Of a DNA stretch of 46,109 nucleotides, positions 33,550 through 45,439 are shown one piece after another (the first letter of the stretch is position 1; each line of letters opens with the position of its first letter). The translations under genes and the position numbers were made by a program. The stretch covers positions 4,458 to 50,566 of the forward strand of contig MNCI01027000.1 of NCBI GenBank assembly GCA_015680685.1. The letters run 5' to 3'. The notes below the pieces were generated by a model, which worked only from the letters and a program-made list of their open reading frames with translations, made no database searches and was not told the DNA's origin. Origin of the DNA: Gnetum montanum. Lineage: Eukaryota > Streptophyta > Gnetopsida > Gnetales > Gnetaceae.

Positions 33550-34500
33550 TAGCAACACAATATGCATACTATAAGATATCATTTGGCCTATGCAATTCCC
33601 CTATGACATTTCAACTCTTGGTCCTTAGTATCTTTCAACAAAAAATTTAGTAGTGGTGTTGAAGTTTTCATGGATGACTTCATCTATAGAGCTACCTTTG
33701 AGCAAGCCTTGGACTAACTTGAGCAAGTACTGAAGAGATGTGTTGAGATAAACCTACGAATCAATTCACAAAAAAGCCATCTCATGATCCAATAAGGCAT
33801 TGTGTTAGGGCACTAAATTTCATAGAATGGGATTGAGGTAGATCCATAAAAGATAAGGGTCATCCAAGAAATAACATGCCAGCCAAAAACTATCAAAGAT
33901 GTTTGGTCATTCCTTGGACACACTAGTTACTATTAACACTTTATTGAGAATTTCTCTAGGATTTCTAAACCATTGGTAGAACTTACAAAGAAAGATGCAC
34001 TGTTCATTTGGACCAAGGAATGTGAAAATGCATTCCAATAATTAAAAGAGAAACTTGTAGAAACACCAATCCTATGAGCACCATATTGGTTCAAACCATT
34101 CCATATCATGATAGATGCATCTAACTATGCTTTGGGAGCTATACTCACACAAATGGATGATAATAAACATCCATATTATATCCACTATGTGAGTTCAAGC
34201 ATTGTGGGAACATAGTTAAATTACACCATCACTAAGAAAGAATTAATAGTAGTGGTTTATGCACTAGAAAAGTTTAGACATTATGTGCTAGGTTACAAAA
34301 TATTTGCACATACAGACTACAATGCAATTCACTTCCTTATGAATAAGCCAATAGTGAGCCCTCATGTTATATGGTGGCTTGTGATCTTGGAGGAATTTGA
34401 TCTTACCATGGTATATTGAAAAGGGACTGAGAATGTGATCACTGACCATCTTTCTCACTTAAGATGGGACAACAAAGAGGAGGAGAGCCCACTCTTTAAT
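33550..34500 (+). pseudogene. Reverse transcriptase (3' half) and RNase H of element E
   Basis: RT is recognisable only from its palm: a CNSPMTFQLL-like segment, VEVFMDDFIYRATFEQAL (the catalytic DD pair intact, about 33661-33700), INSQKSHLMI, then the SFLGHTSYY and FSRISKPLVELTKKDALFIW connection. About 100-150 residues of the fingers and first palm Asp, expected between protease and 33550, are missing. RNase H follows (34100-34470): HIMIDASNYALGAILTQMDD, LNYTITKKELIVVVYALEKF, FAHTDYNAIHFLM, GTENVITDHLSHL. In-frame stops occur throughout. The frame differs by one from the protease. Confidence 0.85.
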
Positions 34501-34529
34501 TAGTTTCCAAACCAACACCTCTTTATTGG

Positions 34530-35840
34530 AGCAATAAATGAACAAATGCCTAAAAGAGTACTATGGTATAATGGCATCCTCACATATCTTCTCACTCAAG
34601 AGATGCCACAAGACTTGAATTTTAGGAAGAAGCAACAATTTCTTCATCAAGTTAAATACTTCATGAGAATTAACGAATAACTTTACAAGGTGTGTGTCGA
34701 TGGCCTGATTCGTTGGTGTGTCCCTAACAAAGATCAACTTTGTGTTCTTCAAGATTCTCATGAAGGACCTTACAGAGGCCACTATGAAGGGAGATGCATG
34801 GCCATAAAATCTTGATGGTAGGGTACTTTTGCCCCACAATCTTTAGGGATGCCCACTAGTTTACTAAGTCTTTTGAATGTTGTCAACATGATGAGGGGAT
34901 GAATACTCGTATGGAAGATCCTCAATAGTGGATTCAACCACTAGAACCTTTTGACATATGGGGCATGGATTTCATGGGTCCTATCACACCCATGTCTAAC
35001 AGGAAAGCATATATTATAGTAGTAGTTGACTATTGTAGAAAATGAGCTAAAGCAACAACCATTATAGATTGCACATCATCCACTGCCATCAGATTTATAT
35101 AACAACCTATGGTAAATAGGTTTGGGGTGTCACGTTCACTGATTTCTAATAATGGAACTCATCTCACAAGTGCTCCATTTAGAAAATTAATTCAACACTT
35201 GGGGGTACAACATAAATTAACAACACCTTACCACCCCCACACCAATGGTCAAGCAGAGGTAACGAACTAGGAGATTATTAAAATATTAATGCGAACCATT
35301 AGCAAATATAGGAAGGATTGGAGCACAAAACTTAATGATGCTCTCTAGGCTTATTGATCAAATTAGAAAATTCCTATTTGATATTCTCCTTATGACTTAG
35401 TGTATGGAACACTTCCAACACTCCCAATTCAATCTGAGCTCCATGCACTCTCAACGGCCTATGATCTAAACCTTGACCTAAGTTTAGCACAAAAGGAAAG
35501 ATTGATCAATTTGAATGTGCTAGATGAAAATCACTTCTTGGCCTTGTCTTTGAATGAGGTGAACAAAGAATTTAGGAAAGTAAGGTTTCAACCAGGAGAT
35601 AAATTCCTCTATTGGAACCCCACACATGTACCTTAAAAGGAAAAATTTCAAACATTATGGAAGGGAATTTATATAATTGATCAAACCTTTCCCTTTAGGG
35701 CCATGATAATTTACAAAAATGATAGTCCAAATAAAAAGTAGTTGGTTAATATCTAACAAGTCAAACCTTTCCTAAAACCAAGATTAACTAGTGTAAATAT
35801 TTCCTCACCTGATGGACATCCACATTTTATTTTTTAGATC
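34530..35840 (+). pseudogene. Integrase of element E
   Basis: A zinc-binding N-terminus is visible: HEGPYRGH (H-X6-H) at about 34758, then in another frame SFECCQ, where the first Cys of the CxxC pair is Phe. The frameshift lies near 34815. Catalytic core: DIWGMDFMGPITP (first Asp kept), LISNNGTHLTS (second Asp changed to Asn), TTPYHPHTNGQAEV (Glu kept). The C-terminal part has SPYDLVYG, LPTLPIQSELHAL and VRFQPGDKFLYW. No chromodomain follows, as in Athila/Tat elements. The enzyme would insert the DNA copy; this one is dead. Confidence 0.85.
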
Positions 35841-37735
35841 TCCTCCTTCCAACTCGATCATGGGGGAGATGGCCATTCATGCTAACCATTACCATGGCCT
35901 CTCAATTTTTCTACTCCTTTTTTTCATATTTTTTATTTTCATATTTTTCTAATTTTATACCATTTTTAGTACATTTAAATTTTCTTGATTATTTTACACT
36001 TTCTTATATATTTTATTTTATTTGGTCTCTTATGTTTCTTTTGAACAAGTGTGATATTTTCTTAATTTTGTTAATAAATCTGCTTTATTGTTGTAGGACA
36101 CAATGCTACTGTTGTTGCTTACTAATGATGGTTTATGTTTAATGTGTGATTGTCAATGTCTGATTTCTATTTTTGAATTTTGATGTCTAATGACTTTGAC
36201 ATGGTTTATTTTTTTTTCATAGAATAGATAGTGAGTCCATGTCATCAACCCATCTAATGAACCCTCTGGTTTTCCTTGTCCTAGGAATTTGAGGTTTCTT
36301 TTTTATTAAATAAACTCTTAATCAATCAGTCACCTTGGTAGTTTCAGAATCAGGAAGGATCCAAAAGCTTTTAAAGGGTGTGACTTTAAGGGGACTCAAT
36401 ACTCTTTGTACTATTCTTCTTCCTTGAGTGTTTTTTTTGTAGACTTCTCACTATTTCATACCACCAATGATAGGAAGCCACATAACGTCATTGCATGGTG
36501 TGGTTCCCATCATTTAAAAAAATGATGGGAATTCAAAGAACACACCTTTGACATGAATAAGTCCTTTCATGGTGTGGTTACCATTTCAAAAAAACAAAAC
36601 AAAACAAAACACAACAATGGGAATTCAATGCACATCCCTTGGACAAATAAAAGGGCTACAAGCACTAGTTATGGGACTTGAAAAACATACACATATGCCT
36701 GAAGGTTCCCTCTAACTAAGGCCCTCTCTCCCACACTTCCTACGTCTCTCTCCTCTTTGTGGAATGGTGGTTATCTTGCAGGGATACTCTTGTGTCTCAA
36801 GTGGATGGATCAATCATAGAGTGGTAATGAGAAGTCACTGAAAGTGGATGGTTTTGGTCTAGATTGAGGATGGAACTTCTCAAGTCAGTTTAAGCACAAA
36901 TCCATGAGGGAATTCTTATGACCTTAGTTTGGAACTCCATTCCACCTTTTCTATCATTCATCTATGCTACCATAACTCACATCACTGTTAGGTTCTATGT
37001 TATGTTGTATGTCTTAGTTTGATGTATTAGGATTCTTAAGTGGATTCTTTTGGGTTGGTCCTTAACTTATCATGATTATTAAATTGACTACGGGGCCCAC
37101 AGACCCCTTAGTTGAGGTTATGCAAGGGAAAAAAAGGCATGAGCCTGCTATGGGAAGGACCCACTTGCATAGCTTTTGGCTTGATTAGTTAAGGTTTCTT
37201 ACTTTTGACATCATTACAATCTTATATCTTGTATTTTTTGGCTGAGAGGATAATACATCTTGCATGATGGGGGGAGGGGGAGTGTATTTTGTCTCCCTCC
37301 ATGTCACCTACCATGTAAGATCTCACGATGGAGAAAAATGCAATGCAAAAAAAAATGCGATGGAATAACCTATAGTCATTTTGATTTTGGTTTTCAATAA
37401 AAATATTAATTCTCAATGAATCAATTTGAGATTTTATTAATTTGTAAAATATATAAGATTCTCTTGGAAAAATAATAGATATATATTATAAATATATAGC
37501 TAAACTAGTGTATTTTCCATTGTGTAAATCGCTCAGTACTCAATCTTTTATTGCATTTATTCATTAAATTAATTTTTCTTCATTTTTTGAATTTATGAAC
37601 TTTAATGCCCTCTTATTATGATTTCATACTATTCTTAGTCTTCTATGCTTTCGTTTGATCCCAATTTCATCAAAAAATTCCTGGTATTTTGAAAGTTTGA
37701 TGAAAGTTAACGAAAGTCAATGATGGTCAATAGCT
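35841..37735 (+). other. Spacer of element E between integrase and ORF2 module
   Basis: No gene supported. It starts with a T-rich block (35900-36060) whose open frame encodes only a composition-driven hydrophobic string. A hairpin with 10-bp arms lies at 36505-36530 (TCCCATCATT..AATGATGGGA). An (AAAAC)n run lies near 36593-36612. Near-repeats of CATGGTGTGGTT.CCAT occur at 36494 and 36570. From about 36890 it aligns with element A from about 340. Confidence 0.6.
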
Positions 37736-37739
37736 ATAT

Positions 37740-37832
37740 CTTCAAGGCCTCGTCAACACAGCTGACCTTGTCAACAAGGCCCTATCATTGAGGCCTTATC
37801 AACACAATACAAAAATACTATATATATAATTG
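37740..37832 (+). promoter_or_regulatory. Internal U3-like promoter module of element E
   Basis: GGCCTCGTCAACA (37746-37758), CCTTGTCAACAAGG (37766-37779) and GAGGCCTTATCAACA precede TATATATATAA (37819-37829). The E LTR U3 has GGCCTCGTCCACA (41428-41440) and CCTTGTCAACACGG (41478-41491) before its TATAAATA (41507-41514). It lies about 450 bp upstream of the ORF2 ATG. Confidence 0.6.
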
Positions 37833-38250
37833 GACACTTTGGAATATTTTGTCATTTTCTCATAACACATGGGAAATTTTTGCAATTTTTCAAAGCTCAA
37901 AACCTTCTAGAGCCCATAAATTTCAAACCATTTGTCCAAATCACTCCATTTTTCAATCTTTCACTTACCAAAGATAAGATCTTTATCATTGGAGCCTCAA
38001 ACCTTAAGGTTTTTGATGCATGTTTCAAAAAAAATTTCTAACTCCCCTAAGGGTTAGTAACCTTAATCATACATAAACATCAATGTTTTCCAAGGTAACC
38101 CTTCCAACAGCCTCTAGGATGATTTATGAATGATAAGGTGTAAATAAAAATAACAATTAAGTTCATTAAATTAGTCATAATCACAAATTAGCCATTTGTA
38201 ACTACCCTAAAGAGTTAAGGTATCTCAATTGTTTTAAGGTTACATAATAA

Positions 38251-38284
38251 TTGCTAATCCATGGTTCTATTGTGATTGCAGATG
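38251..38284 (+). promoter_or_regulatory. Branch-like site and splice acceptor before ORF2 (element E)
   Basis: TTGCTAAT (38251-38258) and TGTGATTGCAG ending at 38281, directly followed by ATG (38282-38284). The GATTGCAG|ATG junction is identical in element F. Confidence 0.55.
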
Positions 38285-41136
38285 GCATCCAAACAAAAGC
38301 ACCTGCAGGAAGGAGAATACCCACAACCATGGGAGAAACAACCCAAAGCTGGAAGGGGCCAACAAAAAGAAGGGCAAGAACAACAAGAGGTGACCCATGC
38401 AATAGGACCTCTTTGTGAGGAGCCTGTAGTAGAATCTATTCAATAGATTCTAGAAGAAGAAGTGCCTATAGAATGAACTAAACAAGGAGAAGCACTTGGA
38501 CCTATGCCTAGGCTTGAGGTCTCTCTAACTCAAGCCTACCTACACATCATTAAGTCTCGAGAGATCCAAAGATCAATCCTTCAAAAAATAAACTTTGGGC
38601 CATTTTTGGAGAAAGCTCTAGAAGATGTTAGAATACAATTGCAAACCTCTTCTATGTGGCCAATCATCACAACCAATGGGGAATGGTACATGGGAAGCAC
38701 CTATCTCTTTTGGAACAACCAAAGGCCAGGGTCCATTATAAAGATCAAGAACATTCAAGTGTCCTACTTGGCGAAGGTTATTACATAGGCATTGGGGTTG
38801 CCCAACATCAAAACATAGTTGGCAAAAATATCAACTAAAGGTGACCTTGAGGCAAAAAGGAAGTGGACCTAATGATGTTACGAGATGGACTGTAAGGAGT
38901 ATGGTGTGCTCACACAAGCATAGAAAATTTATTTTAAGATTACATCCTATCACCTCAATCAAACGGTGAGGCCAAGTAATGTGACTACCTTCTCTGCTCA
39001 TGCATACATTGCTATAAGCGGGAAATTTCCTATTAACCTTCCACAACTAATTTATTTGGATATTGAGAAGTGTTTCAAGGAGCAAAAATGTGGAAGGAGG
39101 ACCCTATCCTTTCCATGTCTTATAAAAAAACTTTGTAAGAGATCAAGTATTGTTTGCTATTTCAATGACACTCTCAGGCATACTCCCTTGGCCTCATGGG
39201 TAGAAATCATGAAGGATAAAATGCCAATAGCCATCCAAGAAGAGGAGATACCACCACCACCACCCACTTAGGAGACAACATTAGAGGCCCATGTAATCCT
39301 TGAGCATCTACAACAAATCTAAGAGTAACTCTTAAGTGAACAGGAGTAGCAGGCAAGAACAAGTGGGGTGGATCCATCTATGTATTAACTAGCAATGAAT
39401 CACCTTAATGAGGTGGCCCAAATAGTTAGCCAGATGGGGAGGAGTGGTTCCATTTTCTCTACCCAAATAATGCAACTACCTTTGAGATTGGATCCCAATG
39501 CTTAGAGGTGATGGTATCACTAGCAACACATTGTCTATTCCCAGAAATCTCTGGGAATGCTGCCACATTCTCAGTGAGGTTGGAGGAAGATGAAGAGGCA
39601 ACTATCTTGGTGATGCAACACTAAGGGTAGGAAACAATAGAAGAAGTGGTAGCTAATTATGTAGTTGAAGCACTAAATGCACCTGCAATATCTTTACTAG
39701 ATGTATCTACACTCTAAGATGTACAAACATCTGTAGGCATGGTCAGCAAGAAATTGAACATAGCCTAACATGAACAATTACTAGAACAACTAGTGGGAAC
39801 CATGTAACCGACTCCAAATATCTTTGATATTCCAAAGAACATCACTACAACCTCATCAGATTTGTTGAATGCAAGGGGAAAATGCATCATTTTTGAGGGG
39901 CAATTAGAAATGGCCTAAGAGAAAAATCAACACTTAGTCACAGAGGTTGCTAAACTTCATGCCTAACTTGCAGAGTAAACAATCCTTAGCTTGGCAATGA
40001 TAAGAGATGAAGCTATCAAATAGTATTAATAATGATTTTAAAAGGCTAAGGAGGAAGTAGTAATGGCCATCTTCAAATGGTTCATGGTAGAATCTAAAAT
40101 GCATTTAATTAAAAAGGACCTAAATCAAATGCATCAAGAAAATGATGCACTAACTGTACAAAATCATTACCTACAAAATATTGATGCTCAAATAGATCAA
40201 ATGCAGGAATTCATTCATCAATAGTAGGAGCATCTTGCCAGAGTCAACACTAAACTGAGAAAATTGACTGTAGAGAACCAAAATCTGTCAATGGAGGAGG
40301 TACACACCTTATGACAAAAGTTTTCCATTGAAATCACCACCTAGAAGAATGAAGCTCTCAAGTTTGAGAGGATGAAAAATCACTACAGGGACTAGGCTAG
40401 CTTGCAAAAGGAAATTAATGTAAAAGAAATCTAGATGGCAAAGGCTAAAGTAAATGAAGCCCTCTAGCAACTCTAGCAAGGAAGAGAAATATGGTAGCCC
40501 ATCCTTGATGGGATTAATTCCTATAATAAAGCAGAGATCTACTTGAAAGAGTTGTAGATCGAAGAGATGACAAAGTATATGGAGTTGGCCAATCTTCATT
40601 ATGCAAACCTAGAAATGCTGATAGTCAAAAAACTGAGGTCAAAATTTGAGAAGTTGATGGTTAGCTCATATTTGCTATACAAGACCAAGTTCAAACATCA
40701 CAAGGATACCAAGCAAAAGCTTGAGACTGCTAACATTGAACTCAAAGTCCTCAAAGGATTCTTCACAGATTAATGATCCATCATCGAGGACCTAGCCATA
40801 TGGATGAATGACTACCAGGAGCTGAAGCACATAGTGCGAGCATTCGACATTAAATGCAAATAGTTCACTCTTTATTTTATCAATGTTAAGGAGTTATTTC
40901 TAGTGATCTTGTATCCTTGGGAGGTTCTTGTTCCAGCCCACATTAGGAAAGCTATATGGACAGTGCATGATCCCAGGAGTAAGGAGGAGAAAGTGAAAGC
41001 ACTGCTAAATGCTTTCTGCCTTCCACCTGAAGTTGTAGTAGTAGTAGGACAACCATAGCCTCAACCATCACCAATGCATTAAGTTGATGAAGGTTCCTTG
41101 GAGCCTCAAGAACCACCACTGCTTGGGACCATTTGA
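38282..41136 (+). pseudogene. ORF2 of element E (coiled-coil retrotransposon protein), decayed
   Basis: Begins MASKQKHLQEGEYPQPWE (Gln/Lys/Glu-rich). The N-terminal domain follows: LTQAYLHIIKSREIQRSIL, INFGPFLEKALEDV, MWPIITTNGEWYMGSTYLFW, VSYLAKVIT, ITSYHLNQTVRPSNVTTF, AISGKFPINLPQLIYLDIE, SFPCLIKKLC. A Pro run (EEEIPPPPPT) at about 39240-39270 ends this part. One frameshift near 39505 moves to the frame used up to the TGA at 41134-41136. The second half is coiled-coil-like (39850-40900), with NLSMEEV and MTKYMELANLHYANLEML. The C-terminus is EPPLLGTI. About 950 codons. Roughly colinear with A, D and F. No known enzyme motif and no transmembrane segment. Confidence 0.75.
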
Positions 41137-41348
41137 TCTTCTCTAATAAGCTTCACATCATCAAGGAACTTGTTGTCCAAATTTTTTGATGAGTTGTGTC
41201 ATGGTGTTCAATTTTGTATCTTGAACACCACCATTTTTGTAATGTGTTGATTCGTAAACCCAGGCATTCCATTTTTTGTCAAGAAAAGTCAATCACTAAT
41301 CCCATAGCTTTCCAATTTTGTAAAAGAACTTGAGGATGAGTTTTCATT

Positions 41349-41362
41349 TAGTCATGGGGGTA
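41349..41362 (+). other. Polypurine tract of element E
   Basis: TAGTCATGGGGGTA directly before TGATGAGTCATC at 41363. Confidence 0.8.
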
Positions 41363-42305
41363 TGATGAGTCATCATTGGTTGGCTACATTGATGAGGCCT
41401 CATTGATGTAGCCAACCACGTTGATGTGGCCTCGTCCACAAAGTCCCATCAATGAATTTTAACCTATGTTGATGATGCCTTGTCAACACGGTGTCTGTCT
41501 ATTACCTATAAATATGTTCCTACCTACTACATTTATGGGGAGTCTAAGTTTCAATTGTAGCGAAGCTCTTGCATTTTTTTCATTCAAAAGTTAGAATTTT
41601 TTCCCTAAGTGCCCAGAGTAGAAGTCATTAAGTGTATAGATCTTTATTATAGCATTGTTGTACCTGAGCACGATAGTGTGTGCAACAATAAAGATGAACT
41701 TTATGATAAACCTTCCAACACTTTGGATAGATTAGCTCTTTTATTTATGCATTCAATGTTTTCAGTTATTTGTTAATTATTCTCAATTATTTCACAATTA
41801 TTTTCTAATAATTTAGTTAATGAGATTATTAAGCTAGATATATTAATACATAAGTACAACCAGTTCAAGTGTAACATGTATTCACTTGGTAATCCCAGTA
41901 GCATTATCACTTGGTACACCCAATAGTGTAGCGTTTGGTCACCTAGCAGTGGATACATGGATTCAAGATGAGTACAGAAAGTGGGAACAGATGCTTATGT
42001 TAGGATTAGTTAAATAACTAGTTAATTAGCAATTTAGATTAGTTAATTAAACTCCTTTTATCTACATTTTGAGAACCCAGGATATAAAATACAAAATGAT
42101 AAAAATTAGATGCCTCAGTTACACTTAATCATACCAACGAATATCACAAGTGTAATTGGGAGGACAACGATTGAATTTAAAGTTAGATTCACTTCCTAAA
42201 AGGCTACTACACTGGAAATGATAAGGTTTGTGAAATTCAACTGAGTCACACGTGAATGCTTTGTGATTCATATGGTTGGACGTAGGGGTACCTCACCACT
42301 CATCA
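41363..42305 (+). repeat. 3' LTR of element E (943 bp)
   Basis: TGATGAGTCATC..CCACTCATCA, right flank CTACT. TATAAATA at 41507-41514, AATAAA at 41687-41692. U3 has GATGAGGCCTCATTGATG and related motifs. Aligns along its length with 29401-30328. Confidence 0.9.
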
Positions 42306-44910
42306 CTACTCAACTGATGTGTGCTGGCATCAGTACGTCCCAAGGACATGGAAATTGCAGGAACATCTTATTGGCTTTCACATACTAGGCCACAAACTAC
42401 CATCATTCTTCCTCAAAGGCCCTAGCTTTTTTTCTTTATTCTTGATAATCTATTAATCTCTTAGCTAGATCTAAGGCAACATCCTTTTATCCATGGTAGC
42501 TAGACTTAACCACCTTTAATTCTGAGTTTGCCACATGGAACTTTTGCAAAGCATCTTTTCTATCTGTAAAATATTTCTCATATAATGCATAATGATTGCT
42601 ACCTATTTTTCTAGCTTACTTCTAGGCTAAGTTGCTATTAACATGGCAAGGTTAGCATATTTGAAGTTAGCCAATTCCATGTATTCCTTTAAATCTTCAA
42701 TCTATAGGTCTTTTTTTTTCACTTCCACCTAATGGACTAATGCATAAGTATCCACGATGGACTTTAGTTAGGATTTTACGCGGACATGGCTCAAATACTA
42801 GCTTTATCCATATTGATTTCCTTTTCATTTATTTTCTTATACACGCCTACTTGGTCATGGAAGTGTTCCTTCAATTTTTTATGCTTCTTGGCCTCATTTT
42901 ACCACACACTAATTTCAATTACATATTTTTGTTGAATAGTGTAGACCTTCTCCATTGAGAGCATTCTATTTTTCTAGGCCAATTTATTGATATCTTAGTT
43001 TACCCTCACTAATTGTTCTCTCAACTAGTAAACACTTTCCTCTAAAATATTCTTTTACTTTTTAGCTATGATCAACCTTGAATTCTCAATGGTGAGCTGC
43101 TTATTTTCTTCTTGGGCTTTGATCAACGCCTTTTTCTATGCATAGGATTGTGCATCAGTAACTAAGGCATTCCATACCACCTTTTCTTTCTCTTACTCTA
43201 TAGCTTTATTTTCCTTAGTCAACTTAACCAACTGCTCTATCCTAAATTGCTCTAGCTAGTCAAGTGTAACAAACTAGGTAGGATCCTATTGTTCAGCTCT
43301 CAGGGTAGCTAGCCCTTCTTGTAACCTTTACACTTCCAATTTTGCATGCTTCACCATAACTTTAGCCATGACCAACATCCCTTTAGTAGTTATGATATCT
43401 GATTGTGGTACAATGACATCATTGGGAATGTTAATAGGGTGGTCATCACTTTCCCTATCTACAATAAATGATCTAGTGCATGCTCATACACCACAGAAAT
43501 CATTGAAGTTTTGGCTAGCATCTGTGCATGTCTAGTCCTAGTAAGATCTACTGGTGGCACAACATGTACATTAAATGATTCCTTGATAAGATTCATAATC
43601 AATTCTACTGCACCTACTGCATCCTAATGCTACATTACCATAATTGTCGTACGTTCTCCAGTTTCAAGCATCACTTGGAAGGATGTAGCATTTCCAAAGA
43701 TTTTTCTAGACCACTAGGATTCTCCTCCTAATTGCAGTGAAATTTGGCCTCTTATCAAATCAGCTAAAATGGTGGGCTATACCTCATCCAAGACTTTGAA
43801 GAGGCTTGATTCTTCCTTGCTTCCCATTTGAGTGTCTTAGTAATTTTTTGTAGGTGGCTCATGGATGGTCTGTATTCTTATGGTGGGGGCAATGGTAGAG
43901 CTTTTATTTTAGGGCACTATTCAAGCTCTTTTTCTACTTATTTTTCTAGTGTAGCTTCCTTCTCCAATTCTTGTTCTTCACCAAGGTCTTTTCTTGGTGC
44001 TACAAGTTTGGGCAACTCTGCAAAGAAAGCATTCTGAGCCTTCCTACAAACATCGTTTTTGTACCCCAGGATTCTAGTGCACTTGCATAACTTTCTAATT
44101 AGGCAAGGGAATGGGAGTGTTGGCCTCCCTACCTTTTTCTTCTTGAATTGCCTTATAGCTGGCGAAGGTTGGCTACATACTTGCTCATTAGGATGGCACT
44201 TCCCTTAGCCACATAGGTGGAGATTCATTTGATCCCTTTGTTGGGAATAGATGATATGTCCCTATTTTGAAATAGGTTCTCTTCTCAAGAGTCAATTAAT
44301 TATATGTCTTGTCATCCTTACTGTATGCCTGCCTCAACTATAACTTTCTTTGTTAGGGTTAGAGTCAATTCATTATATGTCTTTTCATCCTTACCATACA
44401 CCATAACTTAGCCCCTTCATTTGGTAGATTGAAAGCTTTAGAGATTTCTTTAACCAAGAAGTCAACATTGACTTTGCAAATGCTAATTATGGTGCCTTCC
44501 TTTTTGTTATGCCAAAATTGGTATGTTTCTTCAAGGTACCACTCGCCACTATCTGAAAGCATAGGCCACAAAGGTTACACTTGAAGTTGTGTCCAAACTA
44601 CTTCTAGAGCAAACTCGATAAATGGACCAAAGCTCATTTCCATGATGACTATGTTCAACATGGATTTTTCTTGAATGGCCTTAAGGCATTCTAGGGACAA
44701 CATGATATGTTGTCCTTCTATGGGGGCCTATGATTCTATAGCCTCTCATTGGACTAACTGTCCTATGACAAGAGCCTCCTGATCAATGCTAAATGATTGG
44801 GCTTCGTAATCCTTGTGTTCTGCATGTTTGCCTTATTAACCTCAGCCACCTCGTGGGCACTTGGCTACTCTCTACAAAGGTTCTTCTTATGCTCCACATT
44901 TTGGGACCAT
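42306..44910 (-). pseudogene. ORF2 of element F, main part
   Basis: Minus strand: ATG at 44910-44908 (MVPKCGA; element D has MAPKCGQ). It runs through MWPMLSDSGEWYLEETYQFW and NKKEGTIISICKVNVDFLVK (44571-44400), then a linker and a coiled-coil region, to a VLMPAHIS-like segment at the junction with element E (42306). The last 45 or so codons resume at 29400. Adding the two parts and removing the duplicated CTACT gives about 912 codons, close to D's 927. Stops are mostly TAG/TAA at expected Gln positions. The sequence is nearer to D than to A or E. Confidence 0.75.
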
Positions 44911-44963
44911 CTGCAATCAAGCAAAGATTGAATGTTACTAGGGTTTTGTTCTTTATTAGTAAG
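44908..44963 (-). promoter_or_regulatory. Branch-like site and splice acceptor before ORF2 (element F)
   Basis: Minus strand: CTTACTAAT (44963-44955), then about 45 bases later TTGATTGCAG directly before the ATG (44910). The CAG is preserved exactly as in element E. Confidence 0.55.
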
Positions 44964-45439
44964 TAGTTTATACCTTATTCGTTACCTTAATTCATCAAGT
45001 TCTTAGTTCATATGATTGCAAAGTTAGAAAAAATTTTACGAAAAATTCCCAAAAAGTGTTTATCATCTTTTACAACCCTTCACAATTGGTTCCTTTTTTC
45101 TTATGTATGTATTATAATGATGGTTACATTTCCTTGGGTGGATAAATTATGGTTTGTGACATTAATACGATTGATTATTCATGATAACGCCTAAATTTTT
45201 TGACACTCTTACCCTTATAATACCCTCTAGGCAATAGCAAATTATCAAAAATTAGAATAAGTTTCCCATGTAAGCACCCCTCCATGACCAACTTGAATAC
45301 TCTATGTTTAGATAGGTTCAAATGATATGGAAAATTGAGTGGTAGAGAGCCAAATATCGCAAGTGGATAGTGGGTGTGTATAACTTTGAGTAGTAAGAGA
45401 AACTTTGAACAACTTCCCTAGCTAAAAATGATGAGAATA
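44964..45439 (-). other. Element F leader between TATA module and ORF2
   Basis: No coding capacity supported. It would contain the first exon and intron if the splice model is right; no strong donor stands out by eye. The open frame at 45012-45194 (+) is on the antisense strand and is not supported. Confidence 0.5.

Larger units (their letters stand above)
29401..42305 (+). mobile_element. Element E: Ty3/gypsy (Athila/Tat-like) retrotransposon with ORF2, 12.9 kb
   Basis: LTRs 29401-30328 and 41363-42305; perfect 5-bp target-site duplication CTACT (29396-29400 and 42306-42310). Interior order: tRNA-Asp-type primer site, gag, protease, RT (5' part missing), RNase H, integrase, spacer, promoter-like module, ORF2, polypurine tract. 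The pol order and the lack of a chromodomain fit the Athila/Tat branch. All genes are broken by stops and frameshifts. It lies inside F's ORF2. Confidence 0.9.

Noticed and set aside
35879-36142. Hydrophobic 87-codon open frame after integrase, possible envelope-type membrane protein
   Set aside because: It is a T-rich block; the hydrophobic residues follow from composition, the matching spacer in D has no such frame, and there is no signal or fusion-like pattern.
36505-36530. Perfect short hairpin as a terminator or microRNA precursor
   Set aside because: Arms of only 10 bp around an A-run; too short for a plant microRNA precursor and not seen in the other elements.
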